Counted from the first letter of the stretch, positions 51,368 to 61,034 are shown. The stretch: 64,000 bases of DNA from Pontibacter liquoris (GCF_022758235.1 NZ_JALEBG010000001.1:1612001-1676000); one strand, 5' to 3'. Made by a program: numbers and translations. The notes: generated by a model not told the origin, from the sequence alone.

Positions 51368-52858
51368 TTACAACCTGCAGGTTCTCAGAAAGGCGATGCT
51401 TTGCATGATATCATAGTGCAATACCCGATCGGTAGATACAAACGATATTTTTTCGCGGTAGGAGGCGATAAGCTGCTCCAGCACCGGCGATGTTTGCAAG
51501 GGTCTTCGGAACTCGAGTGCCTGCGCTGCATTCAGCAGCTCAATGGCCAGCACACGCTCTGTATTATGCACCACCTGGTAGAGTTTGGTTGCTGCATTGG
51601 CGCCCATACTGACATGATCTTCCTGGTTGTTAGACGATGGAATGGAATCGATGGAGGCAGGGGTGCAGAGTTGTTTACTCTGGCTTACGATGGAAGCGGC
51701 TGTATATTGCGTGATCATAAAGCCCGAGTTCAGCCCCGGCTCTGCCACCAGGAAATCTGGCAGGCCGCGCAGCCCGGAGATTAGCTGGTAGGTGCGCCGC
51801 TCCGAAATGCTGCCCAGTTCGGCAACGGCAATGGCCATGAAATCTAGCGCTAATGCCAGGGGTTGCCCATGAAAATTTCCGCCGGAAACGATTTCATCTT
51901 CTTCCGGAAAAATATTCGGGTTATCTGTTACCGAATTGATCTCTGTGAGAAATACCTGCTCGGCATAGCGCAGCGCATCTTTAGAAGCGCCATGCACCTG
52001 CGGAATGCACCGGAACGAATACGGATCCTGCACATGCTGCTTTTCCTTTTGAGCCAGTTGGCTGCCTGCTAGCAGCTCCCGTATCGCCTGAGCGGTTTCA
52101 AGTTGCCCCGGATGCGGACGGAGCTGGTGAATAAGCGCATTAAACGGTTCCAGGCGACCGTCAAAAGCATCCAACGATAGCGCGCTAACCACATCGGCCT
52201 GCCGCAAAAGGCGCCGCGCCATCAGCAACGTATAAACGCCATACGCACTCATAAACTGGGTACCGTTTAGCAGAGCCAATCCTTCTTTCGCCTTCAGCGC
52301 CACCGGTTCCCAGCTGAACATCTCCAGCACATGCTCGCTAGCCAGTTTATAACCCTGGTAGTTAACTTCTCCAAGCCCCAGCAAGGGCAGGCACAAATGC
52401 GCCAGCGGAGCCAGGTCGCCACTGGCGCCCAGCGAACCTTGCTGGTATACTACCGGGTAAATGTCGCGGTTATAAAAGTCGATCAGGCGCTTTACGGTTT
52501 TAAGCTGCACCCCGCTATGGCCATAAGCCAGCGACTGAATTTTTAGCAACAGCATCAGCTTCACGATCTCCTGCGGCACCTCGGCACCCGTGCCACAGGC
52601 ATGCGACATCATCAGGTTACGTTGCAGCTGCTCCAGATCCTGCGGCGAAATCTTCTTGTTACAAAGGGAGCCAAACCCAGTGTTGATGCCATAGATACTT
52701 CTGTCGGAGCTGCTGATTTTCTGATGCAGGTATTCGTAACAGCGCACAATCCGTTGTTCTGCTTCCTCCGATAAAGCCAGCGTATACTTGTTAGCCACGA
52801 TTGCCTTGATGGCCTCAAGGGTAAGATAATTGCTGGAAATGTAGTGTATCGTGTCCAT
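51368..52858 (-). CDS. hutH: Histidine ammonia-lyase (aromatic amino acid lyase family)
   Basis: It releases ammonia from histidine to give urocanate. The ATG at 52858 (MDTIHYISSNYLTLEA, 496 residues) fits the usual length; the upstream frame overlaps hisS. The self-made MIO cofactor motif Ala-Ser-Gly is in QQGSLGASGDLAPLAHL near residue 140. YGINTGFGSL with the catalytic Tyr and SVTDNPNIFPEEDEIVSGGNFHGQP are clear. No other hut genes are in the window. It starts 10 bp after hisS, so the two are probably co-transcribed. A tyrosine/phenylalanine lyase is possible, but His is favoured. Confidence 0.9.
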   Translation of the reverse strand: MDTIHYISSNYLTLEAIKAIVANKYTLALSEEAEQRIVRCYEYLHQKISSSDRSIYGINTGFGSLCNKKISPQDLEQLQRNLMMSHACGTGAEVPQEIVKLMLLLKIQSLAYGHSGVQLKTVKRLIDFYNRDIYPVVYQQGSLGASGDLAPLAHLCLPLLGLGEVNYQGYKLASEHVLEMFSWEPVALKAKEGLALLNGTQFMSAYGVYTLLMARRLLRQADVVSALSLDAFDGRLEPFNALIHQLRPHPGQLETAQAIRELLAGSQLAQKEKQHVQDPYSFRCIPQVHGASKDALRYAEQVFLTEINSVTDNPNIFPEEDEIVSGGNFHGQPLALALDFMAIAVAELGSISERRTYQLISGLRGLPDFLVAEPGLNSGFMITQYTAASIVSQSKQLCTPASIDSIPSSNNQEDHVSMGANAATKLYQVVHNTERVLAIELLNAAQALEFRRPLQTSPVLEQLIASYREKISFVSTDRVLHYDIMQSIAFLRTCRL

Positions 52859-52868
52859 GTGCCGGCTT

Positions 52869-54266
52869 TTAGTGGGTGAGCTGCGCGATGATTTCCCCAA
52901 TTGTGAGATCCTGCTGTTCACCAAGCTGCATGTTGCGCAGTTTTAGTTTGCCGCTGGCCATTTCCTCCGAGCCGATCAACAGTACATAAGGGATACTTTT
53001 CTGATCGGCATACCCCATTTGCTTTTTGAGCTTGGCCGCTTCAGGGTATAACTCCGAAGCAATACCGGCATCCCGCAGTTGCTGCAACAAAGGCAGCGCA
53101 TACAGTTCAGATGCTTTATCGAATTGCACCAGTAATACCTTGGTGCCTACCTGGCTGCTGTCCGGGAACAGCTGCAGCTCCTCCAGTACATCATAGATTC
53201 TATCTACGCCAAACGAGAAGCCCACACCCGACACGCCCGGCAGGCCAAACATGCCGGTCAGGTTATCATAACGGCCACCGCCGCTGATGCTGCCCATACT
53301 TACATTGTTCACTTTCACCTCAAATATGCAGCCCGTATAATAGGAGAGGCCCCGCGCCAGGGTAACATCCAGCAGTAGCCTTGGATGGCCCGAGGCATTC
53401 TGGGCCGTTAATGCCTGGCTGTTGAGCCCCTGAAGGTACGTCCATACTTCCTGCAGATCCTGCAAACCGCGCTTCCCTTCGGCGGTAGCACCAAGTATAG
53501 CCTGCAGCTGCGCCATAATTTCTTCGTTGCTGCCACTTAAAGTATAAAGCGGCTCTAGTTTGGTAACGGCCTCTTCCGAAATACCGCGTTCCAGCAGTTC
53601 TTTACGCACGCCTTCCTGTCCGATCTTATCCAGCTTATCAATGGCCACACAAATATCGCCTTCACGCCCTTTCTCGCCAATGGCCTCGGCTATGCCGGCC
53701 AGAATACCCCGGTGGTTGATTTTGATCGTGAAATCGGTGAGTCCGAGTGCAGTCAGCACTTCGTTGATCATCTGTACGATCTCAGCTTCGCATAGCAGCG
53801 AAGAAGTGCCCACCACATCGGCATCGCACTGGTAAAACTCGCGGTAGCGCCCTTTCTGCGGACGATCGGCGCGCCACACTGGCTGAATCTGGTACCGCTT
53901 GAACGGGAAAGTGATCTCGTTGCGGTTCATCACCACATAGCGGGCAAAAGGTACCGTTAAATCATAACGTAAGGCCTTCTCCGATATTTTTCGCGTAAGC
54001 GCTTTGGAGCCTTCAGCAATGTCTACGGAGGTAGTTTTTGACAGGAAGTCGCCCGAGTTGAGGATCTTGAATATCAGCTGATCTCCTTCTTCGCCATACT
54101 TGCCTGTCAGCACTGAGAGTTGCTCCATGGCCGGTGTTTCCAGGGGCAGGTAGCCGTATTTTTCAAAGGTGCGGCGGATCACGCCAAAAATATAGTTACG
54201 TTTGACCACCACAGCGGGGCCAAAATCGCGGGTTCCTTTCGGTATCGTTGGTTTTTCTTTGCTCAT
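52869..54266 (-). CDS. hisS: Histidyl-tRNA synthetase
   Basis: The 465-residue class II synthetase charges tRNA-His. It has KPTIPKGTRDFGP at the start, the motif-2 region DLTVPFARYVVMN and RYQIQPVWRADRPQKGRYREFYQCDADVVG. The His-specific ARGLSYYTGCIFEV and GGGRYDNLTGMFG follow, with motif-3-like GVGFSFGVDRI and a C-terminal anticodon domain. A small hairpin (54270-54289) lies directly before the start codon on the transcript. It is followed at 10 bp by hutH. Confidence 0.97.
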   Translation of the reverse strand: MSKEKPTIPKGTRDFGPAVVVKRNYIFGVIRRTFEKYGYLPLETPAMEQLSVLTGKYGEEGDQLIFKILNSGDFLSKTTSVDIAEGSKALTRKISEKALRYDLTVPFARYVVMNRNEITFPFKRYQIQPVWRADRPQKGRYREFYQCDADVVGTSSLLCEAEIVQMINEVLTALGLTDFTIKINHRGILAGIAEAIGEKGREGDICVAIDKLDKIGQEGVRKELLERGISEEAVTKLEPLYTLSGSNEEIMAQLQAILGATAEGKRGLQDLQEVWTYLQGLNSQALTAQNASGHPRLLLDVTLARGLSYYTGCIFEVKVNNVSMGSISGGGRYDNLTGMFGLPGVSGVGFSFGVDRIYDVLEELQLFPDSSQVGTKVLLVQFDKASELYALPLLQQLRDAGIASELYPEAAKLKKQMGYADQKSIPYVLLIGSEEMASGKLKLRNMQLGEQQDLTIGEIIAQLTH

Positions 54267-54269
54267 GCT

Positions 54270-54289
54270 TTCGCCAGTTTGCCGGCGAA
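54270..54289 (-). promoter_or_regulatory. Hairpin immediately upstream of the hisS start
   Basis: TTCGCC (54270-54275) pairs with GGCGAA (54284-54289), with an 8-base loop, ending 3 bases before the ATG. It could mask the start region in the mRNA. A TAACTTCG box (one mismatch to TAnnTTTG) overlaps its upstream end. Confidence 0.4.
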
Positions 54290-54510
54290 GTTACTAAAAG
54301 TGTCGGAAAGGTGAGGGGTGTTATAAAAATACGATATTTAAGGAGGTAAAGTGATTTAATTATATTCACAGCAATGTACCTACATCTTATGCCTATTGAA
54401 TTCTGAATCTAACAAGTATGGCTGTGTTTAGAAGTAGGATTGATTTTAGTGCTTGTTTTAATTGCATGCTAATAGTAATATTGCCAGAATATTAACTTAT
54501 ACCTTAATAC

Positions 54511-55347
54511 GTGTTTTCAGTACCTCGTTCAGTAGACCTTTGCATTCTGATCCCATGTTTTAATAACCTGCCTGGTATGATCAGATCTGTGCAGAGCATC
54601 CGGTATACGGAAGGAAAGTATGCTGTTATACTCGTAGATGACGGAAGTACCCCCCCTTTGATGTTGCCTGAGTTAAAACTGGCTTTAAGCCCAGCAGTGC
54701 CGCTGCATCTTATATCCCTTGGGGAAAATTCGGGAATAACGGGTGCCCTGAATGCTGGTTTAAGATGGATATTGCACAACCTTCAAACACGCTATATTGC
54801 CCGCTTGGATTGTGGCGATGTATGCCATGCAGATCGTTTTTTTAGACAAGTAGCCTACCTGGATGCACATCAAGATGTTGGCCTATTGGGTAGCTGGTGT
54901 ACATTTAAACAGACTTATTCATCATTTCAGTACAATTATACTACGCCAACAGAGCATAATCTGATCCAACGTGAGATGTACTTCCGGAACGTTTTTATTC
55001 ATCCTACTGTCATTTTCAGATCAACGCTATTGAACAAGGTAGGTTTATACCCGGAGGCATTTCAGTATGTGGAGGACTATGCATTGTTCTGGAAAATTTT
55101 GCAGGAGTCAAAAGGCAAGATACTGGATGAACTGCTAGTAACCTGCGAAATAAATAAAGCAGGCATCTCCATTAAAAATCGCAAGGCCCAGTTGCAGGGT
55201 AGAAAACACGTAATAAAAGCTTTTGGTGAATCTTTTTTTTTAAAATTTTTGGGAGAGGTGAAATTGATTATCTTGGGAATGATACCATATCATATGGTTA
55301 TGCATTTGAAAGAAAAATTTACTAGGACAGGAATTGCATTTATTTGA
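54511..55347 (+). CDS. Glycosyltransferase family 2 protein
   Basis: The 278-residue protein starts at GTG (54511). The GT-A signature is DLCILIPCFNNLPGMIRSV, VILVDDGSTPP, NSGITGALNAGLRWI and RLDCGDVCHADRF, with an acidic metal-binding triplet. The tail is basic, with a hydrophobic stretch (KLIILGMIPYHMVMHL). It opens the AT-rich plus-strand glycan locus. Donor and acceptor are unknown. Confidence 0.87.
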   Translation: MFSVPRSVDLCILIPCFNNLPGMIRSVQSIRYTEGKYAVILVDDGSTPPLMLPELKLALSPAVPLHLISLGENSGITGALNAGLRWILHNLQTRYIARLDCGDVCHADRFFRQVAYLDAHQDVGLLGSWCTFKQTYSSFQYNYTTPTEHNLIQREMYFRNVFIHPTVIFRSTLLNKVGLYPEAFQYVEDYALFWKILQESKGKILDELLVTCEINKAGISIKNRKAQLQGRKHVIKAFGESFFLKFLGEVKLIILGMIPYHMVMHLKEKFTRTGIAFI

Positions 55348-55522
55348 AATAGCTGCTTTAAACACAATATTATAAATAGGATGCAAAATATTTATCAGTA
55401 AAATATTTCAGAGTGCTATTTTATTTGAAAAAATAATATAATTTCGTGCAAATAAGTACCTGTCAGGAAAGGCTTATTTCCTTAAAAAATCACGAAAGTA
55501 CAGTATCCTAGTTACCGCTTAC

Positions 55523-56644
55523 ATGATTATAGTACACGTTGTCGAACCCTTTGCAGCTGGCGTAGCTTTATTCGTGAAGTCCCTTACGGAAGCAATGCCA
55601 AATGAGTTACATATTGTGATTCATGGTGAAAGAAAATTAGTGATGTCGGCAAAAGAAGTAAAGAAGACGTTCCCAAAAGGAAATGTTAGGTTTATCCGTT
55701 GGAAGTCGGCACAACGCGCGCTCAATCCCTTCAAAGATTTTCTGGCCTTTACGGAATTGTACAAAGTCTTAAGGCGGCTTAAACACAGGAATTTGGTGGA
55801 TGCCGTGCATCTTCATTCTTCCAAAAGTGGGCTTCTTGGCCGCATCGCCTGCCGCCTGGCAGGAATCGACAAATATGTGTATACTCCTAATGGTGCTCCG
55901 TTTCTATCAGGTGCGAATGCCGTTCTAAACTATTTCTACCAACAACTTGAAAAGTTAGGTAATATGGTCGGAGGTGAAGTAGTATGTTGTTCTGCTTCTG
56001 AACAAGATGAATATATAAAATTAGGGATCAATGCTACCCATGTTAACAATGGCATTGCCTTACCTGATATTCAGAAGGGTGATCGTAAGTATAACAAAGA
56101 AAAGTTTATAGTTATAACCACAGGCCGCATAGAGGAACAAAAGAATCCTTTGTTATTCAACGAAATAGCGGCGTACTTCAAAGAGTTAGCTGAGTTTGAA
56201 TTTATCTGGGCTGGCGACGGTCAGGAAAAAGGCTGCCTGACAGCAACAAACATTACTGTTACCGGTTGGGTAGCGGCTGAGGAGATTAATCGCCTTGTTG
56301 CTCAGGCAGATATGTATATTTCTACTTCTGTTTTCGAAGGTCTTTCTTTTGGTGTACTGGAAGCTTTGGCTTTACGGAAGCCGGTACTCCTAAGTGATTG
56401 TGTGGGAAATAAGGATGTGGTGAAAAAAGGTGTAAACGGGGATATCTTCTCAAGTAAAAGAGAAGCTATCGTGAAGATTCTGAGCTTTGCCAATAACCGG
56501 GATATGATGGAGATAATGGGGCAACACTCACAAGCTATATGCAGCTCCAAATTTGATATGCACCGAAACTTCCAGGGGTATAAGCAAATTTACCAGACCA
56601 GGCCAATGCTAGCTCCCCAAACTGATTTAAGAACAGCAGTTTAA
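55523..56644 (+). CDS. Glycosyltransferase family 4 protein
   Basis: The 373-residue GT-B enzyme begins MIIVHVVEPFAAGVALFVKS and has VHLHSSKSGLLGRIACRLAG and YTPNGAPFLSG. Its donor lobe has ITTGRIEEQKNPLLFNEI, WAGDGQE and FEGLSFGVLEALALRKPVLLSD, with the E-x7-E donor motif. It is similar to the capsular/O-antigen branch acting on N-acetylated sugars. It lies 176 bp after the GT2 and 20 bp before the small coiled-coil protein. Confidence 0.9.
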   Translation: MIIVHVVEPFAAGVALFVKSLTEAMPNELHIVIHGERKLVMSAKEVKKTFPKGNVRFIRWKSAQRALNPFKDFLAFTELYKVLRRLKHRNLVDAVHLHSSKSGLLGRIACRLAGIDKYVYTPNGAPFLSGANAVLNYFYQQLEKLGNMVGGEVVCCSASEQDEYIKLGINATHVNNGIALPDIQKGDRKYNKEKFIVITTGRIEEQKNPLLFNEIAAYFKELAEFEFIWAGDGQEKGCLTATNITVTGWVAAEEINRLVAQADMYISTSVFEGLSFGVLEALALRKPVLLSDCVGNKDVVKKGVNGDIFSSKREAIVKILSFANNRDMMEIMGQHSQAICSSKFDMHRNFQGYKQIYQTRPMLAPQTDLRTAV

Positions 56645-56664
56645 TTTTTAGTACTACTTACTTC

Positions 56665-57042
56665 ATGTTGCTTATGGGCGAAGCTTTACTACTACCTCAG
56701 GATGACAATCATCCTCACTTGTTAGAAAGTATTTATAAATCAATAGAAGTTATTCATCACCAGCTCTTGCATGATCTTAAAATCAAGCAGGAAGCGATGC
56801 AGCTCCTGATTGAGAAAACAACTATGCTTGAAAATGTGATTGAAAGAAAGGATCAGCGGATTAGCGAACTGAATGCGGATTTGGAGGTGAATAGGCGCAT
56901 ATCGGATGGTAAGCGGCAGTTAGTTAATAAATTACTCAATGATATTGATCGCTTACAGCAGGATGTGGAGTGGTATAAGCGGACGTATGAGAGCAGGAGT
57001 TTGATAGGGACTTTGAAACAAAAGATCATAAAGTTTGGCTAA
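56665..57042 (+). CDS. Small coiled-coil protein in the glycan locus
   Basis: The 125-residue protein has no signal or membrane segment. From about residue 20 it is a continuous amphipathic coil (IYKSIEVIHHQLLHDL, IEKTTMLENVIERKDQRISELNADLEVN in pieces), then VEWYKRTYESRSLIGTLKQKII. Such coil-plus-WYxxTYExRS tails appear in multi-domain methyltransferase/glycosyltransferase proteins, such as the next gene. It might be a scaffold or a separated piece of such a protein. The start could be the ATG at 56674. Confidence 0.7.
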   Translation: MLLMGEALLLPQDDNHPHLLESIYKSIEVIHHQLLHDLKIKQEAMQLLIEKTTMLENVIERKDQRISELNADLEVNRRISDGKRQLVNKLLNDIDRLQQDVEWYKRTYESRSLIGTLKQKIIKFG

Positions 57043-57203
57043 ACGGAAGATAGATGAAACCCAAACTATGCTAATGAAATCCTATAAAAGTTTATGCTTC
57101 ATAAAATTTGTGTAAGATTATCTTTAACCTTACAAATTCTAGTTTATGCCCATTCAAACTTATTTTCTTATTTAAACGATTAATTAATTTTAATATTTTA
57201 GTT

Positions 57204-60200
57204 TTGGAGTTTACTGGAGAACGCTTCCTTCCAATAGAAGGATTAATAGAGGATGAGATTGGAATTGAGCACTTACACCGCTATTACTCGTCACTAGATT
57301 TAGTTAATAACAAAGTAGTATTAGATTTGGCTTGTGGCGAAGGATATGGCTCGGCTTTATTAGCGACTGTAGCTAAGGAAGTGTGTGGTGTAGATATAGA
57401 TCAATCTTGTATTGATCATGCCAAGCAAAAGTACGGTTCTAAAAATAGCAATTTAACATTTCTTCAAGGAAATGTTACGCAAGTACCATTAACAACTAAT
57501 TCAGTCGATGTAGTAGTTTCATTTGAAACTATTGAACATCTTGATGGGCCAACACAGCATGCCTTTTTAAAAGAGATAAGAAGAGTATTAAAGCATGACG
57601 GAAAGTTATTAATCTCAACACCAGATAAGAACAACTACTCGCTTAGGTATTCTTATGTTAATGAATTTCATATTAAGGAGTTTACTAAGAAAGAGTTCTT
57701 TAGCTTCTTAAACCACTACTTCGATTACTCGACAGAATACTTGCAAGGATTTGAGATAGTTAGTGCTATTACAGAAACAAATACTCCAAAAACGGGAAAG
57801 TTAAAGGTTTGTAATTTGTTTCAATCTTCAAAAACCTTTTCCCGGAAGTACCTAATTGCTATTTGTAGTAATCAGCCTTTTGATCTTGAAAATAATTTTT
57901 CCTCCGTGGTCTTCGGGGTCAAGAAAGATTATCAGGAATTGAAAGATAGGATGGTGGAAATGAATGCACATATCGAAGAATTAGGTGCTTGGGGTAAGAG
58001 CTTAGATGAGGTAATTCTGCAAAAAGACGCAACAGTTACAGATTTGCAAAATAAGTTAATAAGCCAGTCACATACCATGCAAGAACTTTTAGCTCAAACT
58101 AGTGCATATAATGAACAATTGCAGAAGCAAACGGATGAATTACTTCATCATACTACAACTATTCAAAATAAAGATATTCAGGTGCAGGAGTTAAGTGAGC
58201 GCCTAACCAACAAGAATATTCAGGTGCAGGAGTTAAATGAGCGCCTAACCAACAAGAATATTCAGGTGCAGGAGTTAAATGAGCGCCTAACCAACAAGAA
58301 TATTCAGGTGCAGGAGTTAAATGAGCGCCTAACCAACAAGAATATTCAGGTGCAGGAGTTAAATGAGCGCCTAACCAACAAGAATATTCAGGTGCAGGAG
58401 TTAAATGAGCGCCTAACCAACAAGAATATTCAGGTGCAGGAGTTAAGTGAGCGCCTAACCAACAAGAATATTCAGGTGCAGGAATTAAATGAGCGCCTGG
58501 TATACAAGGATGAGGCTATATCTAATCATGAGAATAGTTGCCAAGCTGCTTCACAATTGATTAAGCAGTTGGAGCAACAGCTATACAATAAAGACAGCCA
58601 ATATAATGTGGCTGAAAGTGAAAATAAGTTGCTTCGAAGTACTATTGAAACCTTGACAGAGAATATTAATAATTTAAGTTCAGATAAGGATTCCTTAGAA
58701 AAATACATTAGTGATCTTAAAGAGAGTATAAATCACTCTTTCTCTACCACTTCTAAGTTAGAACAAGATCTAAGTGATTGTAATAACATTATTCTGGATC
58801 AGAAGCAAAGAATACATGTTCTTTACCAACAGAATGATAATTTAAACGGAAGGTTAGATGAGATCTTTACCTCAGAAGGATGGAAACTTCTAAATATTTA
58901 TTATAATATAAAAGGAAAGTGGTTACCAGAGGATACAAGTAGATACAAGTATCTGAAAAAGGCTGTTAATAAAGTCAGAGGAAAAAAGGAAAACTATTAC
59001 ACATTACAAACCTATAATCTACCTGCTGTTCAAGAAGATGTATCTCATCCTTCAGCTTCGGATTTGGAAACTTTGTTAAATACTGCTGTCGAATATGAAA
59101 TTATAAAGCTGCCATTTTTCGATCTGCCAATTGCATCTATAGTGATTCCTGCTTACAATGCCTGGGAGATGAATTATAAATGTATCAAATCAATAAATGA
59201 AAATACACATGGAGTAAGCTATGAGGTGATTATTGGTGATGATGCTTCTTCAGACGATACTCAAAACATAGGAATGTATGTTGAAAATATTGTTAGTATC
59301 CGAAATAGTAGTAATGTAGGGTTTTTGCATAACTGTAATAATGCAGCGAAGCATGCGAAAGGAAAGTATATTCTTTTTCTGAATAATGATACTGAAGTTA
59401 AACCAGGTTGGCTAAGTTCATTGGTTGAATTGTTGGAGAAAGACGCTAGCATTGGCATGGCTGGGTCTAAATTAATTTACCCTGATGGAAGATTACAGGA
59501 GGCTGGAGGCATAATCTGGAAAGATGCTTCTGGATGGAATTTTGGCCATAGGCAATCTCCAGAAGCCCCTGAGTTTAATTATGTTAAAGAAGTAGATTAT
59601 ATTTCTGGGGCAAGCATATTAATAAGAACAAGCCTCTGGAAAGAAATAGGAGGGTTTGACAGTTTATATACCCCTGCCTATTACGAAGACACTGACTTAG
59701 CTTTTGAAGTAAGAAAACGTGGGTATAAAGTTGTATATCAACCCTTATCTGAGGTTATTCATTACGAGGGCTATTCACATGGTACTGAGCAAAGAGAAGG
59801 AATCACAGGCAAAGAAATAAAAGCATACCAGCAGGTGAACTTTGGAAAGTTTTATGAAAAATGGAAAGATGTTCTGGATAAGGATCATTTTCCTAACGCT
59901 GAAAATGTGTTCTGGGCTAAAGATAGAAGTAAAGGCAAAAAAACGATCTTGTTTGTTGATCATTATGTGCCTTTCTATGATAAAGATGCTGGCTCAAGAA
60001 ACACGTTCATGTTACTGCAATTACTAGCAGAGACTGGTTACAACGTGAAGTTTATAGGGGATAATTTCTATAAGCATGAGCCATATACAACTACTCTTCA
60101 GCAAATGGGAATTGAGGTTTTATATGGAGCTTGGTACAGAGATAATTGGGAAAGCTGGGCGTTAGAAAATAAAAGTAAAATTGACTTTGTTTATTTAAGT

Positions 60201-61034
60201 AGGCCACATATTTCCATTAAATACATTGATTTTATTTGCAATAACTTAAATGCAAAGGTGATTTATTTTGGACATGATCTCCATTATTTAAGAGAGTTAA
60301 AACAGTATCAGGTTGAAGGAAGAAAAGAGCTCTTAGAATCTTCAGCAAAATGGAAAAAGTTAGAGTTAGAATTGTTCAGCAAATCGGATTTAGTCCTTAC
60401 CGTAAGTGAAGATGAAAAAACGATCATAAATAATGATCTGAATATCCAGCATGTAATTAAGCTACCCTTATTTTATTATGATAATTTCAAACCAGTAATT
60501 ACTGATTTTGCTGATAGGAAAGATATTTTATTCGTCGGTGGTTTCGGACATTCACCAAATGTAGACGGTATTATTTGGTTCTGTAAACAGGTGTGGCCAC
60601 AAATTTCAGCAAGCATTCCGGACGTTAATTTTATTATTGCTGGTTCAAATCCTCCACAAGAAATCTATGAATTGTCATCACCTCGCATTCATGTTAAAGG
60701 ATATGTGACAGATTTCGAACTCCAAGCTTTATATAACTCTGTGAGATTAGTGGTAATACCATTACGTTATGGAGCTGGGGTTAAAGGTAAAACAGTAGAA
60801 GCCATGTACAACGGCCTTCCTATTGTTACAACAAGTTTTGGAGTAGAGGGCCTATCAGGTATAGAAAACGTGATTCAGACATGTCAAAGTGAAGAAGAGT
60901 TTTCTTCTCAAGTAATTGATTATTATTCTTCAATCCAAAATTTAGAGATTAAAAGTGCAATAGAACTTGATTATGTTCAGGCGCATTTCTCTAGAGACGC
61001 AATGCTTACCGTAGTTAATGAGATCTTTAGCTAA
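57204..61034 (+). CDS. Methyltransferase / tandem-repeat coiled coil / GT2 / GT4 fusion
   Basis: I chose TTG at 57204 (M-EFTGERFLPIEG), the usual start of this methyltransferase type; an upstream TTG at 57108 would add an unlikely AT-rich stretch. The product has 1276 residues. Residues about 20-180 are a SAM methyltransferase (VVLDLACGEGYGSALLA, FETIEHLDGP). About 250-540 is a coiled coil containing eight copies of a 14-residue unit (residues 324-435). A GWKLLNIYYNIKGKW linker follows. About 643-880 is GT2 (SIVIPAYNAWEM, FLNNDTEVKPGW) and about 911-1276 is GT4 (ILFVDHYVPFYDKDAGSR, VVIPLRYGAGVKGKTVEAM). One chain thus has one methyl- and two sugar-transfer centres separated by a coil, suited to building and perhaps measuring a glycan. 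Confidence 0.9.
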   Translation: MEFTGERFLPIEGLIEDEIGIEHLHRYYSSLDLVNNKVVLDLACGEGYGSALLATVAKEVCGVDIDQSCIDHAKQKYGSKNSNLTFLQGNVTQVPLTTNSVDVVVSFETIEHLDGPTQHAFLKEIRRVLKHDGKLLISTPDKNNYSLRYSYVNEFHIKEFTKKEFFSFLNHYFDYSTEYLQGFEIVSAITETNTPKTGKLKVCNLFQSSKTFSRKYLIAICSNQPFDLENNFSSVVFGVKKDYQELKDRMVEMNAHIEELGAWGKSLDEVILQKDATVTDLQNKLISQSHTMQELLAQTSAYNEQLQKQTDELLHHTTTIQNKDIQVQELSERLTNKNIQVQELNERLTNKNIQVQELNERLTNKNIQVQELNERLTNKNIQVQELNERLTNKNIQVQELNERLTNKNIQVQELSERLTNKNIQVQELNERLVYKDEAISNHENSCQAASQLIKQLEQQLYNKDSQYNVAESENKLLRSTIETLTENINNLSSDKDSLEKYISDLKESINHSFSTTSKLEQDLSDCNNIILDQKQRIHVLYQQNDNLNGRLDEIFTSEGWKLLNIYYNIKGKWLPEDTSRYKYLKKAVNKVRGKKENYYTLQTYNLPAVQEDVSHPSASDLETLLNTAVEYEIIKLPFFDLPIASIVIPAYNAWEMNYKCIKSINENTHGVSYEVIIGDDASSDDTQNIGMYVENIVSIRNSSNVGFLHNCNNAAKHAKGKYILFLNNDTEVKPGWLSSLVELLEKDASIGMAGSKLIYPDGRLQEAGGIIWKDASGWNFGHRQSPEAPEFNYVKEVDYISGASILIRTSLWKEIGGFDSLYTPAYYEDTDLAFEVRKRGYKVVYQPLSEVIHYEGYSHGTEQREGITGKEIKAYQQVNFGKFYEKWKDVLDKDHFPNAENVFWAKDRSKGKKTILFVDHYVPFYDKDAGSRNTFMLLQLLAETGYNVKFIGDNFYKHEPYTTTLQQMGIEVLYGAWYRDNWESWALENKSKIDFVYLSRPHISIKYIDFICNNLNAKVIYFGHDLHYLRELKQYQVEGRKELLESSAKWKKLELELFSKSDLVLTVSEDEKTIINNDLNIQHVIKLPLFYYDNFKPVITDFADRKDILFVGGFGHSPNVDGIIWFCKQVWPQISASIPDVNFIIAGSNPPQEIYELSSPRIHVKGYVTDFELQALYNSVRLVVIPLRYGAGVKGKTVEAMYNGLPIVTTSFGVEGLSGIENVIQTCQSEEEFSSQVIDYYSSIQNLEIKSAIELDYVQAHFSRDAMLTVVNEIFS
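58173..58508 (+). repeat. Eight tandem 42-bp coding repeats
   Basis: Units start at 58173, 58215, 58257, 58299, 58341, 58383, 58425 and 58467. Each encodes xIQVQELxERLTNK (two heptads; the last ends LVYK). The units differ by only a few bases, including AGT or AAT for the variable residue. Such identity points to recent expansion by slippage or recombination. Confidence 0.97.

Noticed and set aside
57108-57203. Upstream extension of the large fusion protein from TTG at 57108
   Set aside because: The added 32 residues are AT-driven and hydrophobic, and the family normally begins at the MEFTGERF position (57204).
58173-58508. Regularly spaced repeats that could be mistaken for a CRISPR array
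   Set aside because: The 42-bp units are directly adjacent with no unique spacers, and they stay in frame as coiled-coil heptads.
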